Assembly: GCF_007680605.1 (NCBI RefSeq)
Contig: NZ_VEIO01000001.1
Coordinates: 2,237,276 to 2,301,275 of the forward strand
Direction of reading: 5' to 3'
DNA length: 64,000 bases
Origin: Paenibacillus xylanexedens
GTDB lineage: Bacteria > Bacillota > Bacilli > Paenibacillales > Paenibacillaceae
Made by a program: the position numbers and the translations under genes. The notes beneath the pieces were generated by a model. That model made no database searches, was not told where the DNA came from, and saw nothing but the letters and a program-made list of their open reading frames with translations. Positions 25,456 to 35,690 of this stretch are shown here, piece after piece; within the stretch, counting starts at the first letter, position 1; the number at the start of each line of letters is the position of its first letter.

Positions 25456-27942
25456 CTAGATAAACAAATTATGATTCGCCTGATCCGCTTGTCCGAGATA
25501 ATAACCCACGCCGCCAATAACAGCCTGATCGATCAATTCCTCACGTTGTATCCCCATCAGATCCATCGACATCTGACAAGCTACGATTTCAACCCCTTGA
25601 GCGATAGCCGATTGCATGAGTTGTTCCAGCGAAGCGACGTTATTTTTTTTCATTAAACCTCGGATCATTTTCGGCCCTGCACCAAACATATTCATCTTGG
25701 ATAGTCCCAGCTTCAGACTATTGCTCGGCAACATCATATCAAACATACGGGCCATGCCTGTTTTGACAGGTGCCTGCTGCATCTCTTGTTTTCGAATAAT
25801 GTTCAACCCCCAGAAGGTGAAAAACATCGTAACTTTCCGCCCGCTGGCCGCTGCTCCATTGGCAATAATGAAGGAGGCGATGGCCTTATCTAGCTCACCG
25901 CTGAATACGACCATTGTACTCGCTTTTTCAAGTTGCATTGAACTATTTGTGGCAGGTGAAGCATTTTTGGCCAAAACGGCCTCAATCACCCCGCCCTTAT
26001 CCCGTTCCAACTTGAGAACGTCAGACCCCGACATCGTTGCCCAAGCCTTCACATCTTCATAAAATCCCGGATCGGAAGCTTTGACCCGCAGGGTCTGTCC
26101 GTTTGCCAACTGATCCATTTTTTGTTTAACCTCGATTAGCGGGCCCGGGCAACTCAAACCACATACATTCAGTTCATTATCAATGTGGAGCTCTTGTTGT
26201 GCTTGTTGATTGCCGTTAACACCAGTGCTGTTGCTGGTACTGTCATTCTTATTTTTGTCACCGTGGCTACTTCCACCTAATACGCCTGTAGGTTTGAATT
26301 GTGCCTGACGATACGTCTTGTAACCTCCGCTTAAATTCTTCACCTGAAAGCCATGCTGACGTAGAATTTGTGTAGCGGTATAACCACGAAGCCCAACCTG
26401 ACAATAAACCCAGATTTCTTTGGTTACATCCAGCTCTCCAAGCCGCTGACGAAGCTCATCCACCGGAATGGATAGAGATCCAGCGATGTTCCCGTTACGG
26501 TGTTCCAGATCACTCCGAACATCTACTAATATGGACTGGGCAACGTCACGTTCTGCAAGTTGATCATACGTGTAAGAATGCACCCGTTCGTCTAAAATGT
26601 TTTCCGCAGCATATCCGAGCATATTAACCGGGTCTTTCGCGGATGAATACGGCGGCGCATAACTGAGTTCCAGTTCCGTAAGATCTCGTACATTTCCTCC
26701 GAAGTGAATCGCCACTGCAATATCGTCAATTCGTTTATCCACACCTTCATAACCAACAGCTTGTGCGCCTAGAATCTTCCCATCCGGAGCAAAGAGTAGT
26801 TTCAACGTAACTGCACTGGAACCGGGATAATAGGAAGCATGAGATGCGGGATGTACGATAACACTGTGATAGTCTTTTTGCATTCGTTTGAGCGTTTTTT
26901 CGTTAGTACCAGTAGATGCCCCTGTCAAACCAAACACTTTGATAATCGATGTACCCTGAGTCCCTTTATAGGTGGTTGGAAGACCCGCAATCTGATCAGC
27001 TACGATACGTCCCTGTTTGTTGGCAGGACCCGCAAGCGGAATGGCTGTCTGCGTGCCGTGAATGTAATCCTTTACTTCGATGGCATCCCCTACGGCATAA
27101 ATATGCGGAATACTGCTCTCCATCTTGTCATTAACGATGATGTGTCCCCGCGATCCGAGAGCGATGCCACTATCTTTCAAAAATGAGGTGTCAGGCATAA
27201 CACCAATGGCCAAGATAACCATATCTGCAGATAATATCGTGCCATCGGGCAATTCAACACCAACACCTTGATCCAACGTACGGAAGCCTTGAACCCGCTG
27301 TGAAAATAAAAGCTTTACTCCATTCTGCTCCATCTCTTGAGCTAGCGTAGCTGCGAGTTCCGGATCAAACGGGGTTAACAGCTGATCATTCCCCTCAATC
27401 AAAGTTACATCCAGCCCAGCTTCCTTTAAATTTTCAGCCATCTCTACACCGATAAATCCACCACCAATGACAATTGAACTCCGGTTGTTATAAGAACTTA
27501 TTCGTTCTTTGATTCGATCAATATCCGGAATGTTCCGCACGGTATATATTAATGGGTTCCCTTTCCCTGGCAGATCAGGCACCAAAGGGCGTGCACCAGG
27601 AGACAAAATCAATTCATCATAGTTTTCCTCGTATAAACCACGCTCGGCACTGCGTACCTGTACGGTTCGTCTATTTGGATCAACAGCGATAACTTCGCTT
27701 TGTGTACGAACATCGATATTAAAACGGTCCTCCATACCTTTCGGAGTCTGTACGAGCAGTCGCGCCCGTTCTTCAATCGTACCTCCAATGTAATAAGGCA
27801 AGCCGCAATTGGCAAATGAGATATATGGGCCTTTTTCAAACATAATAATCTCGGCATGTTCGTCCAGACGACGGAGGCGTGCAGCAGCAGATGCACCCCC
27901 TGCGACACCTCCTACGATTAACACTTTTTTACGTTTATTCAT
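25456..27942 (-). CDS. Four-domain CoA-disulfide reductase / rhodanese / TusA / DsrE fusion
   Basis: An 828-residue sulfur-metabolism protein. Residues 1-455 are an FAD- and NAD(P)H-binding CoA-disulfide reductase type with active Cys46 (FANCGLPYYIGG) and the dinucleotide motif LIVGGVAGGASAA. A rhodanese domain (about 465-555) has Cys514 in CQVGLRG. A TusA domain (about 590-665) has Cys598 in GLSCPGPL. A C-terminal DsrE-like domain (about 675-828) has a Cys in VACQMSMDLMG. Together these could pass persulfide sulfur between carriers and reduce CoA persulfide or polysulfide. I chose ATG 27942, overlapping the ArsR stop by eight bases. The ArsR gene upstream probably senses reactive sulfur. Confidence 0.9.
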   Translation of the reverse strand: MNKRKKVLIVGGVAGGASAAARLRRLDEHAEIIMFEKGPYISFANCGLPYYIGGTIEERARLLVQTPKGMEDRFNIDVRTQSEVIAVDPNRRTVQVRSAERGLYEENYDELILSPGARPLVPDLPGKGNPLIYTVRNIPDIDRIKERISSYNNRSSIVIGGGFIGVEMAENLKEAGLDVTLIEGNDQLLTPFDPELAATLAQEMEQNGVKLLFSQRVQGFRTLDQGVGVELPDGTILSADMVILAIGVMPDTSFLKDSGIALGSRGHIIVNDKMESSIPHIYAVGDAIEVKDYIHGTQTAIPLAGPANKQGRIVADQIAGLPTTYKGTQGTSIIKVFGLTGASTGTNEKTLKRMQKDYHSVIVHPASHASYYPGSSAVTLKLLFAPDGKILGAQAVGYEGVDKRIDDIAVAIHFGGNVRDLTELELSYAPPYSSAKDPVNMLGYAAENILDERVHSYTYDQLAERDVAQSILVDVRSDLEHRNGNIAGSLSIPVDELRQRLGELDVTKEIWVYCQVGLRGYTATQILRQHGFQVKNLSGGYKTYRQAQFKPTGVLGGSSHGDKNKNDSTSNSTGVNGNQQAQQELHIDNELNVCGLSCPGPLIEVKQKMDQLANGQTLRVKASDPGFYEDVKAWATMSGSDVLKLERDKGGVIEAVLAKNASPATNSSMQLEKASTMVVFSGELDKAIASFIIANGAAASGRKVTMFFTFWGLNIIRKQEMQQAPVKTGMARMFDMMLPSNSLKLGLSKMNMFGAGPKMIRGLMKKNNVASLEQLMQSAIAQGVEIVACQMSMDLMGIQREELIDQAVIGGVGYYLGQADQANHNLFI

Positions 27943-28252
27943 CTTCGCAATCATCCTTTTCAAATAAAATCATGACCAACTGCTCCACACGAGAATCAGC
28001 CAGAACGTAATTGACTTCCAGACCATTTCGCTCCGTAGCAACAATTCCTGCACTGCGAAGCTTCTGCAGATGCTGTGATACCGTCGACTGCGGGAGATCC
28101 AGACATTCCTGCATATATGAAACATTACATTTTTTTTTGCGCATCAAACCACGAACGATACATAAACGTACGGGATGAGACAGCGCTTTAAGAAACTCTG
28201 CTGGCTCGTCAAACTGTTTTAATTGATTCCGATCAAACGCAGGCAACTCCAA
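27935..28252 (-). CDS. ArsR-family regulator, probable persulfide sensor
   Basis: A 105-residue winged-helix repressor: ALSHPVRLCIVRGL, recognition region LPQSTVSQHLQKLRSAGIV and wing ATERNGLEVNYVL. It has Cys31, Cys42, Cys50 and Cys102. Cys42 and Cys102 lie close to the two cysteines that form the sensing pair in BigR/SqrR-type ArsR proteins, and no metal-binding CxC is present in the third helix. It begins an operon with the sulfur-transfer fusion and overlaps it by eight bases, so sensing of persulfides or polysulfides is likely (inference). Confidence 0.88.
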   Translation of the reverse strand: MELPAFDRNQLKQFDEPAEFLKALSHPVRLCIVRGLMRKKKCNVSYMQECLDLPQSTVSQHLQKLRSAGIVATERNGLEVNYVLADSRVEQLVMILFEKDDCEDE

Positions 28253-28273
28253 AATAACTCCCCCTAAAACGTT

Positions 28274-28310
28274 ATATTGTAATATTACGATATATTGATT
28301 CAGTTGTCAA
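28274..28310 (-). promoter_or_regulatory. ArsR-operon promoter with overlapping palindromic operator
   Basis: Minus strand TTGACA (28310-28305), 17 bases, TAATAT (28287-28282). A 20-base palindrome with one mismatched pair, ATATTGTAATATTACGATAT (28274-28293), covers the -10 element. This is a direct-competition operator, probably bound by the ArsR protein it precedes. Confidence 0.85.
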
Positions 28311-28390
28311 TGTGTGTTCTTTTTACACCATACGCAATACCGAATGGAGTTTCAGTCCTATTGGCTCTACATAAGAAAACTGCCCTGTCA

Positions 28391-28416
28391 AATAACAAGA
28401 CAAAATAACAAGACAA
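28391..28416. repeat. Two tandem copies of a 13-base unit
   Basis: AATAACAAGACAA occurs twice in direct tandem just beside the terminator of the next gene. It is short, and I assign it no function. Confidence 0.6.
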
Positions 28417-28453
28417 AAGCATACTTCTGCCCCTAATGAGCAGAAGTATGCTT
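28417..28453 (-). terminator. Terminator of the second marR gene
   Basis: AAGCATACTTCTGC pairs perfectly with GCAGAAGTATGCTT around a nine-base loop; TTTTGT follows on the minus strand. Confidence 0.85.
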
Positions 28454-28538
28454 ATTTATGATTATTGAATCATTCGTTTTGTTTTTCAACATCATCAGAT
28501 TATTTACTACACTCAATTCACGATCAGAGTTTGCTCGT

Positions 28539-28985
28539 TTAACCTGAACTTGTTAAGGCCGGCTCTTGCACGTTCGTTTTGGGTGCAGTCATTTTCCCAA
28601 GCAGATATACAAGCAATTGTTGATTGTGCATCGAGATGTTGCTCAGTACGGAATTCATAAATTCATTGCGGATCTTAATACCGCGCTTGGTTTCCATTCT
28701 GCCCTTATCGGATAATGAAACCCATACAATCCGTCTGTCCTGATCATCACGAACTCTGCATATGAGGCCGTTTTTCTCCATACGATCCAATAACATCGTT
28801 ACGGCAGCAGGTGTTGTCGCAAGAAATGGAATCAGATCAGACGGTTTCATTTTTTCATGATCTTCAAGCACCTCCAGTACGGCAAGCTGTGCCTCTGTTA
28901 ACGAGGGGGCTAATTCCTGATCCATATGCAATTTATAATCTTTGGTTAATCTGGACCAGCATTTAGCGAAATCGGAATTATACAT
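28539..28985 (-). CDS. MarR-family regulator
   Basis: A 148-residue winged-helix protein: LTEAQLAVLEVLEDHEKMKP, recognition region ATTPAAVTMLLDRMEKNGLI and wing DDQDRRIVWVSLSD. The ATG at 28985 follows GGAGGAGTG. It stands alone between terminators, so its targets are unknown. Cys9 near the N-terminus is a possible redox residue but not in the position typical of OhrR. Confidence 0.9.
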   Translation of the reverse strand: MYNSDFAKCWSRLTKDYKLHMDQELAPSLTEAQLAVLEVLEDHEKMKPSDLIPFLATTPAAVTMLLDRMEKNGLICRVRDDQDRRIVWVSLSDKGRMETKRGIKIRNEFMNSVLSNISMHNQQLLVYLLGKMTAPKTNVQEPALTSSG

Positions 28986-29154
28986 CGAACATCACTCCTC
29001 CTGGCAACGGATAATCATTTCATTAGCTTAAGTTTTCGCCCTTAAAAGCCGCATTCCTGCTGCATTTTTTCAATTTCCCAGCGATCGACTGTAATCGACG
29101 AAGGTTGTTAAACTTCGCTTGATGATGCACTTCACATCCGCCCAAGAACAACAA

Positions 29155-29204
29155 AAAAAGACTCTTCACCCGACAGAATCAGCACTGCCAGTAAAGAGTC
29201 TTTT
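29155..29204 (-). terminator. Terminator of parEC
   Basis: AAAAGACTCTT and AAGAGTCTTTT form an 11-pair stem around a loop of about 27 bases, with a T-run on the minus strand, eight bases beyond the parC stop. Confidence 0.85.
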
Positions 29205-29211
29205 ATCTTTT

Positions 29212-31674
29212 TTAGGAGGTTGTCCCCGGTTGATTCTCATTAAAATCCTGAATCAGCTCGGTGATTTCGTCCTGTTTGTCCACAGAAACCAGTAATTTAC
29301 CGATATGTTTACGTTCTGTAAGCGGAACGCTTTCGGATGAGATCGTATGGGCTTGTCCCTCTTTGGTCATCACCGTCAACTGACGTTGTTCTTTACAGTA
29401 GAATGCACCTGCAATACGGCTACCGTTTGGTTTAACGCGTTTACCTTCCTTGAATTCAAAGGTAACCACGCCTTTACCACCACGGCTCTGCGGGGCATAG
29501 TCCAGGAGCAAGGATCGTTTACCATAACCGAGGTCACTTAATACAGCTACCTCTCCCTCATCTCCCTCTACCCACAGCACAGAGACTACTTCATCCGTAT
29601 CTTTTAATTGAATACCGCGAACACCACCAGAGACACGTCCCATCGGATTCACTTCATCTTCACGGAAACGAATCGCCATCGCTTCTTTGGTAAGAAGCAT
29701 AATGTCTTTCCCGCCCGTACTTAGATGTACGGACAGCACTTCATCATCCTTAGCAACCTTGCATGCCGCTACGGCACCGGAACGCTTTGTAACGTACTCC
29801 TTAAGTTCAGTTCGTTTGACCTGTCCCTTTCGGGTTACAAATACCAGACTGTGATCTGGTTCCTCGAACGATTTGATCGCCAGTACACTGGTGATCCGAT
29901 CATCCTTCGCCAGTGGAATCACATTGACGATGGCGGTACCCGGATCTTTCCACTTAAACTCCGGCACCTGATGCACAGGCAGGAGGAAATATTGCCCTTT
30001 TTGTGTGAAGACAAGCAGATTCTCCAACGTATTTACTTCAAGCACCTGGGAGATATAATCTCCTTCTTTCACACCGCTGGCACTTCGCTCACCGCCAGAA
30101 CGTGTAAAGGACTGCATGCTCGAACGTTTGACATATCCTTCTTTGGACAATGTCACAAATACATCTTCTGCGTTGACCAATACTTCGAGATTAACCTTGA
30201 GTTCCTCTACTTCACCCTGAATGGCGGAGCGGCGCTCAATTCCGTACTTCTCTTTGATCTCCAGGAGTTCTTTGCGAATGACCTCGATCAGCTTGCGATC
30301 ACTATCGAGAATCGAGCGTAGCTGTGAAATTTTCTTCATGAGATCATCCAGCTCTTTTTGCAACGAATTAATCTCCAGATTCGTCAAACGATACAACTGC
30401 AAGGTGAGAATAGAATCCGCTTGACGTTCCGTGAACCCAAACATCCAGATCAGATTGTTTTGAGCATCCTGACGATTTTTCGAAGCTTTAATCGCTGCGA
30501 TGACTTCATCCAAAATGTTAAGGGCTTTCACCAACCCCTCCAGGACATGAGCACGGTCTTCCGCTTTCTCCAGCTCATACTTGGTTCGGAAAGTTACTAC
30601 TTCGCGTTGGTGAGCAATATAAGCTTCCAGAATTGCTTTTAAACCAAGTTGTTGCGGCGCTTTGTTTACAATGGCGACCATATTGAAATTGTATGTGACT
30701 TGCAGGTCGGTTTTTTTTAGCAAATAAGCCAAAATCCCTTGTGCATCTGCATCTTTTTTCAGCTCAACAACAATCCGTAATCCTTCGCGTCCACTTTCAT
30801 CCCGAACTTCTGCGATACCTTCAACCTTTTTCTCCAGGCGGATATTTTCCATCGCCGTCACAAGACGGGATTTGACCACCTGATAAGGAATCTCCGTAAT
30901 AACGATCTGCTGCTTGCCGCCGCGCATATTTTCGATCTCGGTTTTGGAACGTATGTAGATTCGTCCTTTACCTGTACGATATGCATCCAGGATACCGTCG
31001 CCGCCCATAATTAAGCCGCCTGTTGGAAAATCAGGTCCCTTGATGAACATCATGATTTCGTCCAGTTCAATCGATGGTTTCTCCATAACAGCAATACAAG
31101 CATCAATCGTTTCGCGCAAATTATGCGGTGGAATCTCGGTTGCAAAACCGGAAGAGATTCCGCTTACCCCATTTACGAGAAGATTGGGATAACGGGAAGG
31201 CAACACAACCGGTTCCTTGGCTGTATTATCAAAGTTATCTTTAAACAACACGGTGCGCTTCTCAATATCACGAAGCATCTCCATCGCAATGGGTGACAAA
31301 CGAGCCTCTGTATAACGCATAGCTGCAGCGGGATCATCATCTTGTGAGCCCCAGTTGCCGTGTCCGTCCACAAGCATATGGCCCATTTTCCATGGCTGTG
31401 CCATCCGCACCATACCTTCATAGATCGAGGAATCACCATGAGGGTGATAATTACCCATAACGTCTCCTACCGTTTTGGCAGACTTACGATATGGCTTCTC
31501 CGGTGTATTGCCCGAGTCGTACATGGCGTAAAGAATACGCCGCTGTACTGGCTTCAATCCATCCCGCACATCGGGAATGGCTCGATCCTGAATAATATAT
31601 TTAGAGTAGCGACCAAAACGGTCACCAACGACCTCTTCAAGAAAGGCCGGCATAAATTGTTCTGATAGACTCAT
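29212..31674 (-). CDS. parC: DNA topoisomerase IV subunit A
   Basis: An 820-residue subunit that cuts and rejoins DNA to separate replicated chromosomes. The catalytic Tyr121 is in [11 protein letters not shown]. The quinolone-resistance region [10 protein letters not shown] has the sensitive-type Ser82/Ser83 and Glu86. The C-terminal half contains beta-pinwheel repeats ([28 protein letters not shown]). I chose ATG 31674, preceded by AAGGTG, over a GTG three codons earlier. It follows parE by 12 bases. ParC rather than GyrA is indicated by the pairing with parE and the lack of a GyrA-box-like QRRGGKG (inference). Confidence 0.94.
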   Translation of the reverse strand: MSLSEQFMPAFLEEVVGDRFGRYSKYIIQDRAIPDVRDGLKPVQRRILYAMYDSGNTPEKPYRKSAKTVGDVMGNYHPHGDSSIYEGMVRMAQPWKMGHMLVDGHGNWGSQDDDPAAAMRYTEARLSPIAMEMLRDIEKRTVLFKDNFDNTAKEPVVLPSRYPNLLVNGVSGISSGFATEIPPHNLRETIDACIAVMEKPSIELDEIMMFIKGPDFPTGGLIMGGDGILDAYRTGKGRIYIRSKTEIENMRGGKQQIVITEIPYQVVKSRLVTAMENIRLEKKVEGIAEVRDESGREGLRIVVELKKDADAQGILAYLLKKTDLQVTYNFNMVAIVNKAPQQLGLKAILEAYIAHQREVVTFRTKYELEKAEDRAHVLEGLVKALNILDEVIAAIKASKNRQDAQNNLIWMFGFTERQADSILTLQLYRLTNLEINSLQKELDDLMKKISQLRSILDSDRKLIEVIRKELLEIKEKYGIERRSAIQGEVEELKVNLEVLVNAEDVFVTLSKEGYVKRSSMQSFTRSGGERSASGVKEGDYISQVLEVNTLENLLVFTQKGQYFLLPVHQVPEFKWKDPGTAIVNVIPLAKDDRITSVLAIKSFEEPDHSLVFVTRKGQVKRTELKEYVTKRSGAVAACKVAKDDEVLSVHLSTGGKDIMLLTKEAMAIRFREDEVNPMGRVSGGVRGIQLKDTDEVVSVLWVEGDEGEVAVLSDLGYGKRSLLLDYAPQSRGGKGVVTFEFKEGKRVKPNGSRIAGAFYCKEQRQLTVMTKEGQAHTISSESVPLTERKHIGKLLVSVDKQDEITELIQDFNENQPGTTS

Positions 31675-31686
31675 TCCAAGCACCTT

Positions 31687-33666
31687 CTATTCTTCGTACT
31701 CTGTAAAGTCGACATTCTCTACAATCCAGCGTTTGCGCGGATCAACCTTGTCACCCATCAGTGTAGATACACGACGCTCTGCTTTGGCTGCATCCACGAT
31801 CTCCACTTTTAGCATAGCACGTGTCTCCGGGTTCATCGTTGTTTCCCACAGTTGATCCGGGTTCATCTCACCAAGTCCTTTATAACGCTGCAACTCGACA
31901 TTATTTCCGAACTCTTTCATATAATTCGCAAGTTCTTCGTCCGTCCAGGCATATCTTACCGTTGCCATCTTGCCGGATTTACGAGTGAGTTTATATAAAG
32001 GCGGCTGCGCAATATATACTTTCCCTGCATCAATTAACGGTTTCATGTAACGGTAAAAGAACGTAAGCAGCAACACCTGAATATGTGCGCCATCCGTATC
32101 TGCATCCGTCATGATAATGATTTTGGAATAATTGCTGTCCTCTACGGCAAACTCCGTTCCGATTCCTGCGCCTATTGCTGCTGTAATTGCACGATACTCT
32201 TCATTTTTCAGAATATCCGCCAGCTTCGATTTTTCCGGATTCAACGGTTTGCCCTTTAACGGCAGAATCGCCTGTATTTTGGAATCCCGACCTTGCTTGG
32301 CTGAACCGCCTGCAGAGTCACCTTCCACGATAAACAATTCATTGCGCGTAAAATCCTTGGATTGAGCTGGCGTGAGCTTGCCATTCAAATTAGAACTTTC
32401 ACTGCGCTTTTTCCCTGTACGCATCTCGTCACGGGCTTTCCGCGCGGCTTCTCTCGCTTTGGACGCCTGCACTGCTTTGCGAATCAAGGTCTGTGCAACC
32501 TGCGGGTTCTCTTCCAGAAAACGTTGGATGTTTTCGGAAACCACCGAATCAACAGCACTTCGAGCAGTAGCACTTCCGAGCTGATCTTTCGTCTGGCCGA
32601 CAAATTCCACTTCAGACATTTTGACGCTAATTACCGCCATCATGCCTTCTCGAAGATCATTGCCTTCCAGATTTTTATCTTTTTCCTTGATCATGCTGGT
32701 ACGCCGAGCGTAGTCGTTCATTACACGGGTGTATGCTGCCCTGAATCCAGTCTCATGCGTTCCACCACCACGGGTCGGGATCGAATTGACAAAGGAAGCA
32801 AGCGTTTCTGTATAACCCGCATTATACTGGATTGCCACTTCTACCTCGATATCGTCCTTATCGGCATAGAAGTGTATAACGTCATGAAGTACGTCTTTAT
32901 TTTCGTTCAAAAACTCGACAAACTGGCTCGCGCCGCCCTCGTACATGAATTCATCCTGGTTGCCTGAACGTTCGTCCTTCAGCACAATTTTCAGACCCGA
33001 GTTCAGAAAAGCAATCTCCTGAAGGCGTTCTGCCAGCGTATCATAGTTCAACTGAATTCCATTGTGAAAAACGCGAATATCCGGTTTAAACGTAACTTTG
33101 GTGCCTGTGCGATTGGTATTACCCAATACTTCAAGACCGGTTACGGGTTCCCCTACATGTTCGACGCCTTTTTTGTCCTGCCAATATTCGAAACGTTGAC
33201 GATGGATCTTGCCATCACGGAAGATTTCGACTTCAAGCCACTCTGACAATGCGTTAGTGACCGAAGCCCCTACACCGTGCAGACCACCTGATTTTTTATA
33301 TCCTGATCCACCGAACTTACCGCCTGCGTGCAAAATCGTAAACACGACCTGGGGAGTGGGAATCCCTGTTTTATGTATACCTGTCGGAATTCCCCTTCCG
33401 TTATCCTGAACCGTAATAGAACCGTCCTTATGCAGCGTGATATCGATTTTGGAGCAGAATTTGGCTAGGTGCTCATCGACAGCGTTGTCTACGATCTCCC
33501 ATACCAAATGATGTAGACCTGAAGTACTGGTGCTGCCGATGTACATCCCCGGCCGTTTCCGAACCGCTACCAGTCCTTCAAGTACTTGAATGTCGTCCGC
33601 GTCGTAGCCCGAGGCGCCCTGTCCTCCGCCTGTCGAACCTGCCGACATATCGATTTGCTCGACCAT
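31687..33666 (-). CDS. parE: DNA topoisomerase IV subunit B
   Basis: A 659-residue ATPase subunit. The GHKL ATP site is visible as EIVDNAVDEHLA, DNGRGIP and GGLHGVGASVTNALS. The TOPRIM domain has FIVEGDSAGGSAKQGRD and the metal-binding MTDADTDGAHI. The C-terminal QRYKGLGEMNPDQLWETTM stretch is also typical. The ATG at 33666 follows GGGGGAG. It is the first gene of a parE-parC pair as in Bacillus. Confidence 0.94.
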   Translation of the reverse strand: MVEQIDMSAGSTGGGQGASGYDADDIQVLEGLVAVRKRPGMYIGSTSTSGLHHLVWEIVDNAVDEHLAKFCSKIDITLHKDGSITVQDNGRGIPTGIHKTGIPTPQVVFTILHAGGKFGGSGYKKSGGLHGVGASVTNALSEWLEVEIFRDGKIHRQRFEYWQDKKGVEHVGEPVTGLEVLGNTNRTGTKVTFKPDIRVFHNGIQLNYDTLAERLQEIAFLNSGLKIVLKDERSGNQDEFMYEGGASQFVEFLNENKDVLHDVIHFYADKDDIEVEVAIQYNAGYTETLASFVNSIPTRGGGTHETGFRAAYTRVMNDYARRTSMIKEKDKNLEGNDLREGMMAVISVKMSEVEFVGQTKDQLGSATARSAVDSVVSENIQRFLEENPQVAQTLIRKAVQASKAREAARKARDEMRTGKKRSESSNLNGKLTPAQSKDFTRNELFIVEGDSAGGSAKQGRDSKIQAILPLKGKPLNPEKSKLADILKNEEYRAITAAIGAGIGTEFAVEDSNYSKIIIMTDADTDGAHIQVLLLTFFYRYMKPLIDAGKVYIAQPPLYKLTRKSGKMATVRYAWTDEELANYMKEFGNNVELQRYKGLGEMNPDQLWETTMNPETRAMLKVEIVDAAKAERRVSTLMGDKVDPRKRWIVENVDFTEYEE

Positions 33667-33742
33667 TCATGCTCCCCCTTCTTAACTTGAAACTACAAAA
33701 ATGCCTGAAATGCAAACAGATGTTTTCTTATCCTTGTCCATT

Positions 33743-34741
33743 TTAATTCAAGATATCCCGTTTCGTAAAGACAAGGAATGATACAATGAGTGATGCAGCG
33801 CCCCAAACACTAAGCACAATAAGGGAAAATCCGAGATTCATGCCTTCAATTGGTGGCAATCCGCCGGACAAATAATCAGGCAGTTCCAGGTTCACCATAA
33901 ACAAATACTTCGCTGTTTCCCACGAAGCCGCCATGTTGGTTAGAATCGTTCCAGCAATCAGCGCTGCCATCATGATTACGATACTTGCCGCTGTACTGCG
34001 AACAAGAACGGATACCATAAAGGCCAGCATCGCCACGATGATACTCACAAACCAGATCAAACCTGCTTGCATCAGCATGTACTGCCATTGACTTACCGCA
34101 TGTACGGCAGACATATCCACTTCGGTGCCAACCACTTTGAATCCCGTGAATACAGGCATGCCAAAACCTTTGTAACCAAAAACGGCCCCGGATATCCCGT
34201 AACAGATCACATAAGCAGAAACGACGATGATTGAAACAAACATGATCAATGTGATCAGTTTGCTTAAAAGCACTTTCCACCGTCTAACGGGGCGAGTCAG
34301 CAACATTTTGATCGTGCCTGTCGTCCGTTCTCCTGACACCAGGTCTGAAGCAATGGCCATAATCAGAAGCGGGATAAACAATCCAACGGCATTGTTCATA
34401 AACTCCCTTGTAAACGTCACACCGCCCGGTTCTTTCGGATTAATGTTATTTTCCAGGTAGTATTGCATCTGCTGGATATAGACGGTTCTGTACTTTTTAT
34501 ATTCCTCGGGAACCCGATCACTGCCTAGCGAGTTCTGATTATCGGTAATAGCCTGCTGTAATTCAAGCCTCCAGTCACCACCGAACTTGTCTTGATTATT
34601 TTGAGCCGATTTCATCTGTGCATACGTGAACATCGGAACAAGGATGGCCAGAACGATAAAAATAATATAAAGGCGTTTCTTCTTGACCATTTTAATGGTC
34701 TCATTACGAATGAGCGGCATGATATTATTCAATGGATTCAC
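33743..34741 (-). CDS. ABC-2 type transporter permease
   Basis: A 332-residue integral membrane protein with about six membrane segments. A long extracytoplasmic loop follows the first segment (about residues 45-115), and the segment DLVSGERTTGTIKMLLTRPV is the ABC-2 signature before the second membrane helix. It overlaps the ATPase gene. The start is uncertain: GTG 34741 or TTG 34732, the latter better spaced from AGAAGGTG. It pairs with the ATPase just upstream. The substrate is unknown. Confidence 0.88.
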   Translation of the reverse strand: MNPLNNIMPLIRNETIKMVKKKRLYIIFIVLAILVPMFTYAQMKSAQNNQDKFGGDWRLELQQAITDNQNSLGSDRVPEEYKKYRTVYIQQMQYYLENNINPKEPGGVTFTREFMNNAVGLFIPLLIMAIASDLVSGERTTGTIKMLLTRPVRRWKVLLSKLITLIMFVSIIVVSAYVICYGISGAVFGYKGFGMPVFTGFKVVGTEVDMSAVHAVSQWQYMLMQAGLIWFVSIIVAMLAFMVSVLVRSTAASIVIMMAALIAGTILTNMAASWETAKYLFMVNLELPDYLSGGLPPIEGMNLGFSLIVLSVWGAASLIVSFLVFTKRDILN

Positions 34742-35690
34742 CTTCTGTCATTTTTAAGAATAGTTGTTCAAGTGTAGGCTGAATCCGTTGTACGCCCTCA
34801 ACCTGAATCCCTGCCTCAACCATTTGCTGTACCAGCTCCGGTATCCGTTCTTCATGCATCTCGGCAACAACAGCATTCGCGCCGAGCCCTGCAACAATCG
34901 TATCATCCATGACATCACCGGGGCGGTTAACCAGCGTAATCCCCTTATCAAGTAACATCTGACGGCCTGCATCAAAAGGTGTAAGATGCCATATCGCCAC
35001 CTTGGAATGGTCTTCGATCAGTTCATTCACACCACCAACTGCGAGCACACGGCCGGCACTGATGATGGCTACCCGATCACAGAGAAGTTGAATTTCACTC
35101 AACAAGTGACTGCTGACGAACACGGCCATTCCCTCACTGGCAAGCTGCTTGATAAATTCACGTAACTCCTTAATCCCTTTGGGATCAAGTCCATTCGTTG
35201 GTTCATCCAGAATCAGTAACCGCGGTCTTCCAAGTAATGCCTGAGCAATTCCGAGCCGCTGTCGCATACCCAGTGAATAGGTTCTAACTTTATCATGAAT
35301 ACGTTGATCCAGACGCACAATATTGACCACTTCCTGAATGCGGTCATGATCGACGCCTGGTTGCATCCGGGCAAAGTGCTCCAGGTTCTCCCACCCGGTC
35401 AAATATGTATATACCTCAGGATTTTCAACAATGGAGCCAACATATTTGAGCGCTCGTTCGGGATCACGATTCACGTCGTAACCACAGACCGAAATTTTTC
35501 CTTCTGTAGGTTTAATCAGATCAACCAGCATACGAATCGTTGTGGTTTTCCCCGCACCATTCGGCCCCAAAAAACCGAAAATTTCACCAGGTTTGACATC
35601 AAAAGTGACGTCTTTAATAATCCATTTCCGTCCAATTCTTTTCTTCAAGTGTTGTACGGACAAGACGGAATCATACTGTTTCTCTGCCAT
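34725..35690 (-). CDS. ABC transporter ATP-binding protein
   Basis: A 321-residue ATPase: Walker A GPNGAGKTT, signature YSLGMRQRLGIAQAL, Walker B LLILDEPTNGLD and the H-loop Ser-His in VSSHLLSEIQ. The C-terminal 80 residues are an extra domain typical of BcrA/NatA-like ATPases working with ABC-2 permeases. Its ATG follows immediately on the stop of the SGNH hydrolase gene, and the permease gene overlaps its end, so all three are co-translated. Confidence 0.94.
   Translation of the reverse strand: MAEKQYDSVLSVQHLKKRIGRKWIIKDVTFDVKPGEIFGFLGPNGAGKTTTIRMLVDLIKPTEGKISVCGYDVNRDPERALKYVGSIVENPEVYTYLTGWENLEHFARMQPGVDHDRIQEVVNIVRLDQRIHDKVRTYSLGMRQRLGIAQALLGRPRLLILDEPTNGLDPKGIKELREFIKQLASEGMAVFVSSHLLSEIQLLCDRVAIISAGRVLAVGGVNELIEDHSKVAIWHLTPFDAGRQMLLDKGITLVNRPGDVMDDTIVAGLGANAVVAEMHEERIPELVQQMVEAGIQVEGVQRIQPTLEQLFLKMTEGESIE

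Noticed and set aside
28391..28416. Short tandem repeat as a possible CRISPR or plasmid iteron
   Set aside because: Only two 13-base copies, no spacers and no replication or cas genes.
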